DNA of 64,000 nucleotides from JAJTFW01 sp903922455 (GTDB lineage: Bacteria; Bacteroidota; Bacteroidia; AKYH767-A; OLB10). Positions 61,101 to 64,000 of this stretch are shown piece after piece. Under the pieces are notes generated by a model. It made no database searches, was not told the DNA's origin, and saw only the letters and a program-made list of their open reading frames with translations. A program made the position numbers and the translations under genes. The stretch's first letter is position 1, and each line of letters begins with the position of its first letter. The stretch covers positions 41,761 to 105,760 of the forward strand of contig CALQEU020000008.1 in the NCBI GenBank assembly GCA_943329665.2. Reading direction: 5' to 3'.

Positions 61101-62212
61101 ACAATGGTTGTTCCACTACTGAAATAATTACTGCCGAAGTAATTGCTACGCCAACAGCCAATTTTACTTCAGACTCTGCGTGCGTTGGGGATTCTCTGCA
61201 TCTATTAAATACAAGTACAACTCCTATGGATCCAATAACTCAATGGATTTGGACTTCTAACTTTGGATCACTCGCTGCCACAGAAAACCAGCATTTAACT
61301 GCTACATCTGTTGGGAATTTTAATTTCAAACTTACCGTTATTACATCACTTGGATGTAAAGATTCGATCACATTGCCTACTACTGTATTTGCATTACCTC
61401 AAACAAATTTTACATCCAATGTAGATTTTGGTTCACCACCTTTAGTAGTCATCTTTTCCAACTCATCTGATTCTGGAAGTTACACTTGGAATTTTGGTGA
61501 TGGCTCACCAACGAGCAACAACACCTCTCCTACTCACACATACTCTGATACAGGAAATTACGACATCACTTTAACAACTATCTCTGCTTTTGGATGTGTC
61601 TCATCGAAAAGCCATTCCATTCAAGTACTTCTACCATACATAGATCTTGCTGTTGAATCTTGCAGCTACGAAGAAACATCAGAAGCTTATGAAGTTTCTG
61701 CTATCGTTAGAAATTTGGGAAACATTACCATTGAAAATTTTAATATAAATGCTTATTTACAAAGCAAAAGTCCCATTAGTGAACAAGCAAATAATTTAAA
61801 TCTGAATCCAGGGGAAGCCATGAACTTCAAGTTCAGCTCTAAATTTTTAAAAGACGAATATATTCCAGACTACCTCTGTGTTGAAATCATCAAGGTAAAT
61901 CAAGTAACAGATGCTGTAATTTCAAACAATGAAGATTGTAAAACCATCAGCAATGCCTCTGTAATCTATAGTTTATATCCTAACCCAACAAACAATTTTA
62001 TCACTTTACCTATCAATGCAACTAAAGAAAAAAGCATTTACATTACGATATATGATATGTATGGAAAACTAATCCAAGAAGACCTTACTTACTTATTAAA
62101 AATTGGCTTTAATCGCATTTCAATTGACTTCTCTTCCCTTGCATCTGGTAATTACGTTCTTAAAATTACTGAAGGCGAAAGCAATCAATATCAAAGTGTA
62201 ATTAAAAGATAA
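58142..62212 (+). CDS. Large PKD-repeat T9SS surface protein
   Basis: A 1356-residue exported protein. After a signal peptide (IHKLVIAITLFSFAEVKAQ) come about nine or ten PKD-like beta modules with WDFGD/WNFGD cores (for example LNWDFGDSQLG, LTWDFGDGT, WNWNFGDTI, LWNFGDGS, YTWDFGDST, YTWNFGDGS), each about 75-90 residues with paired Cys. The first 300 residues have repeated FGNSxxNxP-type blades. The last 80 residues are a T9SS sorting domain (YSLYPNPTNNFITL, IYDMYGKLIQED). Such proteins act as adhesins or carry glycan-binding modules; no enzyme is recognised. ATG at 58154 or 58157 could be the true start. Confidence 0.9.
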   Translation: MSTKMMNAIHKLVIAITLFSFAEVKAQCPTVIISAPDSACKGTSVLFSNTSTGNNLSFNWDFNAADSRVSPLGGLSGNYPPEISSTTGVDFLEENNNIIAICIKSGGDFARIEYGNSFTNTPILTNLGNLGVLGSGNRDFVLLEDNGNYYGILVNAFSQLFRIDFGNSLLNAPTATLLTLPSGLMATPFNIDLKKMGSDFVAIIANNSGGNVSVVNFGNSMSNNAPAAFNIAVPGVGPIAASLVDDCGHLYGIVAYVSSSPFSIIDFGTAVTSTPASILDLISNSGTAYRKISVINDGFNWMILGNTFGGDNAELFRFGNNISNLNPSITPLGNIGAFGSGFWNFNAKKIKSDIGGIACNYNTGDLTYFKFPQTGNASPTISADENPMVTFNDTGKFIITLTIKDTITGNSTSTIDSVFISDAPISSFLSGPGCSSTNTSFNSTSSGNPVLLNWDFGDSQLGVGNSIDHIYTLAGNYDVTLIAISNAGCSDTSINTIIVNDPPQANFNFLNNQCAGASVQFNDISTTPQGSISNWTWVFNSIDTLTGSISNYSFNSDGQYPVQLFIQASTGCLDTIQQNIDIIPGPINSFSTTNTCLGETSQFVNTTSITGGLTVDYEWTFNTNDTSLLVNPTFTFPSLLAANYNVFLTATASNGCADTLTEVIHIGEPAQVEFSIDDDTVCTNSLVLFSDSSIIPSGEIVTKLTWDFGDGTLDSTQSTVSHFYSNAGAYTITLTIQTESNCIASLSKVIQVIESPVSVFSFSNVCNGINANFTDLSTSSSLSQITTWNWNFGDTILSSLQSPTHLYTDSGAYTVTLTAIDNNGCSNSSTQTITIYATPRVYFSNSKSCTNNATQFTDSTVVGAGLSSFLWNFGDGSTASSIQNPQHIYTTTAAYPVTLVATSTQGCIDSVTKLVLVDYSPEFQLLPSVSCFGIPNQFNYTITGLPVTNSGYTWDFGDSTASSQPQPSHQYATAGPRTVALTFTNLDNGCSTTEIITAEVIATPTANFTSDSACVGDSLHLLNTSTTPMDPITQWIWTSNFGSLAATENQHLTATSVGNFNFKLTVITSLGCKDSITLPTTVFALPQTNFTSNVDFGSPPLVVIFSNSSDSGSYTWNFGDGSPTSNNTSPTHTYSDTGNYDITLTTISAFGCVSSKSHSIQVLLPYIDLAVESCSYEETSEAYEVSAIVRNLGNITIENFNINAYLQSKSPISEQANNLNLNPGEAMNFKFSSKFLKDEYIPDYLCVEIIKVNQVTDAVISNNEDCKTISNASVIYSLYPNPTNNFITLPINATKEKSIYITIYDMYGKLIQEDLTYLLKIGFNRISIDFSSLASGNYVLKITEGESNQYQSVIKR

Positions 62213-62225
62213 AATTATTTTATCT
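62207..62225 (+). terminator. Weak AT-rich hairpin at the end of the PKD gene
   Basis: AGATAAAA (62207-62214) pairs with TTTTATCT (62218-62225) around TTA, overlapping the stop codon. The stem is short and has no T-tract, so its role as terminator is doubtful. Confidence 0.25.
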
Positions 62226-62275
62226 AGTGAATTTTGAAATTAGATAGCGAAGTGTAAAAAGGGAACAAGAATTAT

Positions 62276-63145
62276 TTAACTGATTGGTGTAGGTACTGCA
62301 TAAATATCGTAATGATAAATTGGCTGATCCGGCGCCACTATTGATTCGATTTTTGAAATTTGGTAACCATAGGATGTAATTAATGCGATTAATTCGTTGG
62401 CTGAAGATCCTTGACTCTTTAAGTTTACATCATCTACTTCCACAAATAATTTAGGCCGAAACTTTTTGCAGGTTTCGCTCGCTCCTTTTAAAACGTTTGT
62501 TTCAAATCCTTCTACATCCACTTTGATTAAATCTAATCGTGTAATTCCGATTCTTTCCACGTAAGTATCTAAAGTAACACCTTCCACTTTATAACTTCCA
62601 GGCGTATTACTTTTATTCATAAAAACTCCACCACTATTGTTATTATTTGTCTCTTGAAAAAACAAAGTCTCTTCTTTATTTGACAATGCAATTTGAGAAA
62701 CTGAAACATTATTAAAACGATTCAAGGAAATATTATTACTACATTTATTAAAGGAGTACGGGACAGGTTCAAACCCATAAACCTTACCATTCTCACCTGT
62801 AAGTTTAGCAAAATTCAGTAAAGTTTCACCAACATTTGATCCAACATCAAACAACACCATATCACTCTTTACCAAGCAATACAAATCACCTCTATTCTCC
62901 ACGTTCAATCCATAATAAATAACCCATTCCATGTATTCCGACAAATCCAATTCATACCAAATTCCATCTCGCTTAACCTTTCGAACAGAAAACTTTGAAT
63001 ACTGATAATTTTGAGGGATGCACTTAACAAAAAAATTATCGTACCCTTTATTATTCGTTAAAGGAGGAAATAAATAATCTAATTTAATAATTCTTATTAA
63101 ATTCCTAAAGAAATTAAAAAACCTTACTTTTTTGCTATGTATCAT
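62276..63145 (-). CDS. FkbM-family methyltransferase
   Basis: A 289-residue SAM-dependent methyltransferase. The SAM motif is VLFDVGSNVGETLLNFAKL (about residue 92), and the conserved acidic region is RLDLIKVDVEGFETNVLKGA (about 205), typical of the FkbM group. FkbM enzymes often O-methylate sugars in glycan clusters. It starts 1 nt after the stop codon of a GT2 glycosyltransferase, consistent with glycan decoration. The substrate is unknown. Confidence 0.88.
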   Translation of the reverse strand: MIHSKKVRFFNFFRNLIRIIKLDYLFPPLTNNKGYDNFFVKCIPQNYQYSKFSVRKVKRDGIWYELDLSEYMEWVIYYGLNVENRGDLYCLVKSDMVLFDVGSNVGETLLNFAKLTGENGKVYGFEPVPYSFNKCSNNISLNRFNNVSVSQIALSNKEETLFFQETNNNNSGGVFMNKSNTPGSYKVEGVTLDTYVERIGITRLDLIKVDVEGFETNVLKGASETCKKFRPKLFVEVDDVNLKSQGSSANELIALITSYGYQISKIESIVAPDQPIYHYDIYAVPTPIS

Positions 63146-63146
63146 T

Positions 63147-64000
63147 TCAATCTTTAATTAAAACCCTATCCTTAAACACTCGTCCTAGTCCCAAAATTAG
63201 CATTTCATAGAATCGAAAACGAATTGATTTCGGCAACACTAGAAATACATTAAAGTGATCAATTAAATAAACAAACACAGGTTGTGAAATAATACTTAGC
63301 ACAAACTTTCTTGAAGGAGAAACTACTACCAACTCTAATCTCTTATTAATATTCAAATAATTAGGATGTGTTTCTCTCAGCACTTTATAACCATGGATAT
63401 ATTGTCTGTTTCGTATAACATAAGAGCGACAAGTAATTTTATCCTTATGATAACCTACCGCTTTTAAATTATAATAAATGGGAATATTAGCTAAATGCAA
63501 TCGATAAGCCAAATCTAAATCTTCCGCATCTTTTAATGTGGAATTGAAACCTCCTATCTCAACAAACATATCCTTTTTAATAGCAAAATTCGCAGAAGCT
63601 AGAAATAAATCTTGAGCTGAAAGTGGATTCTCTAATTTTTCAAGAGCCCTTTGCCAAATTTCACTCAAATAGCATCTGAATTTCTGAATGTCTGTATCGA
63701 ATTCTGATCCTTCTTCAAACGTTGTTCCAACACATACAGACCGCTCTAACTTTTGGAAATGATCAATAAAATGAAACAATGAATCTTCATTTATTTTCAT
63801 ATCATCATCCAAAAACCATAAAAACTCATATTGTGCATGAGCTGCACCAACATTCTTTGCAACTGCTCTTCCACTATTCACTTGATTTATTAAGCGCCAG
63901 GAATAATTCAAAGGCAAATTAACGATAATTTCATTCGGATTCACAAGAGAACCATCATCTACTACAATTACTTCAAAACACAAATTTTTAATCTCATTAA
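63147..64000 (-). CDS. Glycosyltransferase family 2 (5' end outside window)
   Basis: A GT-A type glycosyltransferase that continues past the right edge: the visible frame starts NEIKNLCFEVIVVDDGSLVN. It has the nucleotide-binding VVDDGS, a conserved NSGRAVAKNVGAAHAQYE, the DxD-like FLWFLDDDMKI and the acceptor-side GGFNSTLKDAEDLDLAYR. The N-terminal residues, about 20, are missing. With the FkbM gene it begins a glycan cluster that extends outside the window. Confidence 0.9.
   Translation of the reverse strand, partial: NEIKNLCFEVIVVDDGSLVNPNEIIVNLPLNYSWRLINQVNSGRAVAKNVGAAHAQYEFLWFLDDDMKINEDSLFHFIDHFQKLERSVCVGTTFEEGSEFDTDIQKFRCYLSEIWQRALEKLENPLSAQDLFLASANFAIKKDMFVEIGGFNSTLKDAEDLDLAYRLHLANIPIYYNLKAVGYHKDKITCRSYVIRNRQYIHGYKVLRETHPNYLNINKRLELVVVSPSRKFVLSIISQPVFVYLIDHFNVFLVLPKSIRFRFYEMLILGLGRVFKDRVLIKD

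Overview
The window is a chromosomal segment of a Bacteroidota bacterium. Four signals support this: several cargo proteins with type IX secretion (T9SS) C-terminal sorting tails; many TAnnTTTG-type -7 promoter elements, three of them paired with an upstream TTG at 19-20 nt; a str/S10/spc/alpha ribosomal operon without tuf or adk; and a zinc-less L36. The family cannot be fixed from sequence alone, but Flavobacteriales- or Chitinophagales-like groups are plausible. No plasmid or phage signature is visible, and the only mobile element is one IS200-like/REP-associated tyrosine transposase.

Layout. 1-12.2 kb holds metabolism and housekeeping genes. These are a fused E1 alpha/beta 2-oxoacid dehydrogenase (cut by the left edge), an orphan small CxxC membrane peptide, lon, a Bacteroidota-type GlmU-like protein, a TPR protein, an O-methyltransferase, an LTXXQ-type periplasmic protein, a small membrane protein paired with an ECF sigma factor, and the lipoyl E2 acyltransferase that probably partners the E1. 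12.2-20.5 kb holds tRNA-Glu, rpsT, radC, a tightly packed run with a glycan flavour (two polysaccharide-deacetylase-like proteins, an AAC(3)-fold acetyltransferase, a FemAB/GNAT-like protein, an SDR), then upp, a membrane protein and a HAD phosphatase. 20.6-24.8 kb carries T9SS proteins (one a frameshifted remnant), a Cys/His-rich secreted peptide and a MacB-like permease. 25.0-27.6 kb is rpsF-rpsR-rplI, then efp followed by a 46-bp tandem array of about 15.5 units that ends before a strong terminator. 27.6-31.8 kb is repeat-rich. It holds GACCCC palindromes, a 160-bp tandem duplication, a TonB-dependent receptor under a Fur-like box, a 23-bp array and the transposase with its palindromes.

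31.75-50.4 kb is one minus-strand block reading rpsL-rpsG-fusA-rpsJ-rplC-rplD-rplW-rplB-rpsS-rplV-rpsC-rplP-rpmC-rpsQ-rplN-rplX-rplE-rpsN-rpsH-rplF-rplR-rpsE-rpmD-rplO-secY-map-infA-rpmJ-rpsM-rpsK-rpsD-rpoA-rplQ. It has a clear promoter upstream of rpsL and a perfect hairpin after rplQ. 50.6 kb has a decayed surface-protein gene. 50.9-58.1 kb is a minus-strand cell-wall cluster: rdgB, a 900-residue double D-Ala-D-Ala ligase, a PASTA protein, a T9SS protein and an RluD-type pseudouridine synthase. The right end has a large PKD-repeat T9SS protein, an FkbM methyltransferase and a GT2 glycosyltransferase cut by the window edge.

The best candidates for new biology are the palindrome-bearing 46-bp array behind efp, the transposase-linked palindrome arrays next to the Fur-like promoter, and the double Ddl protein. 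No wholly new multi-gene system is evident from the sequence alone.
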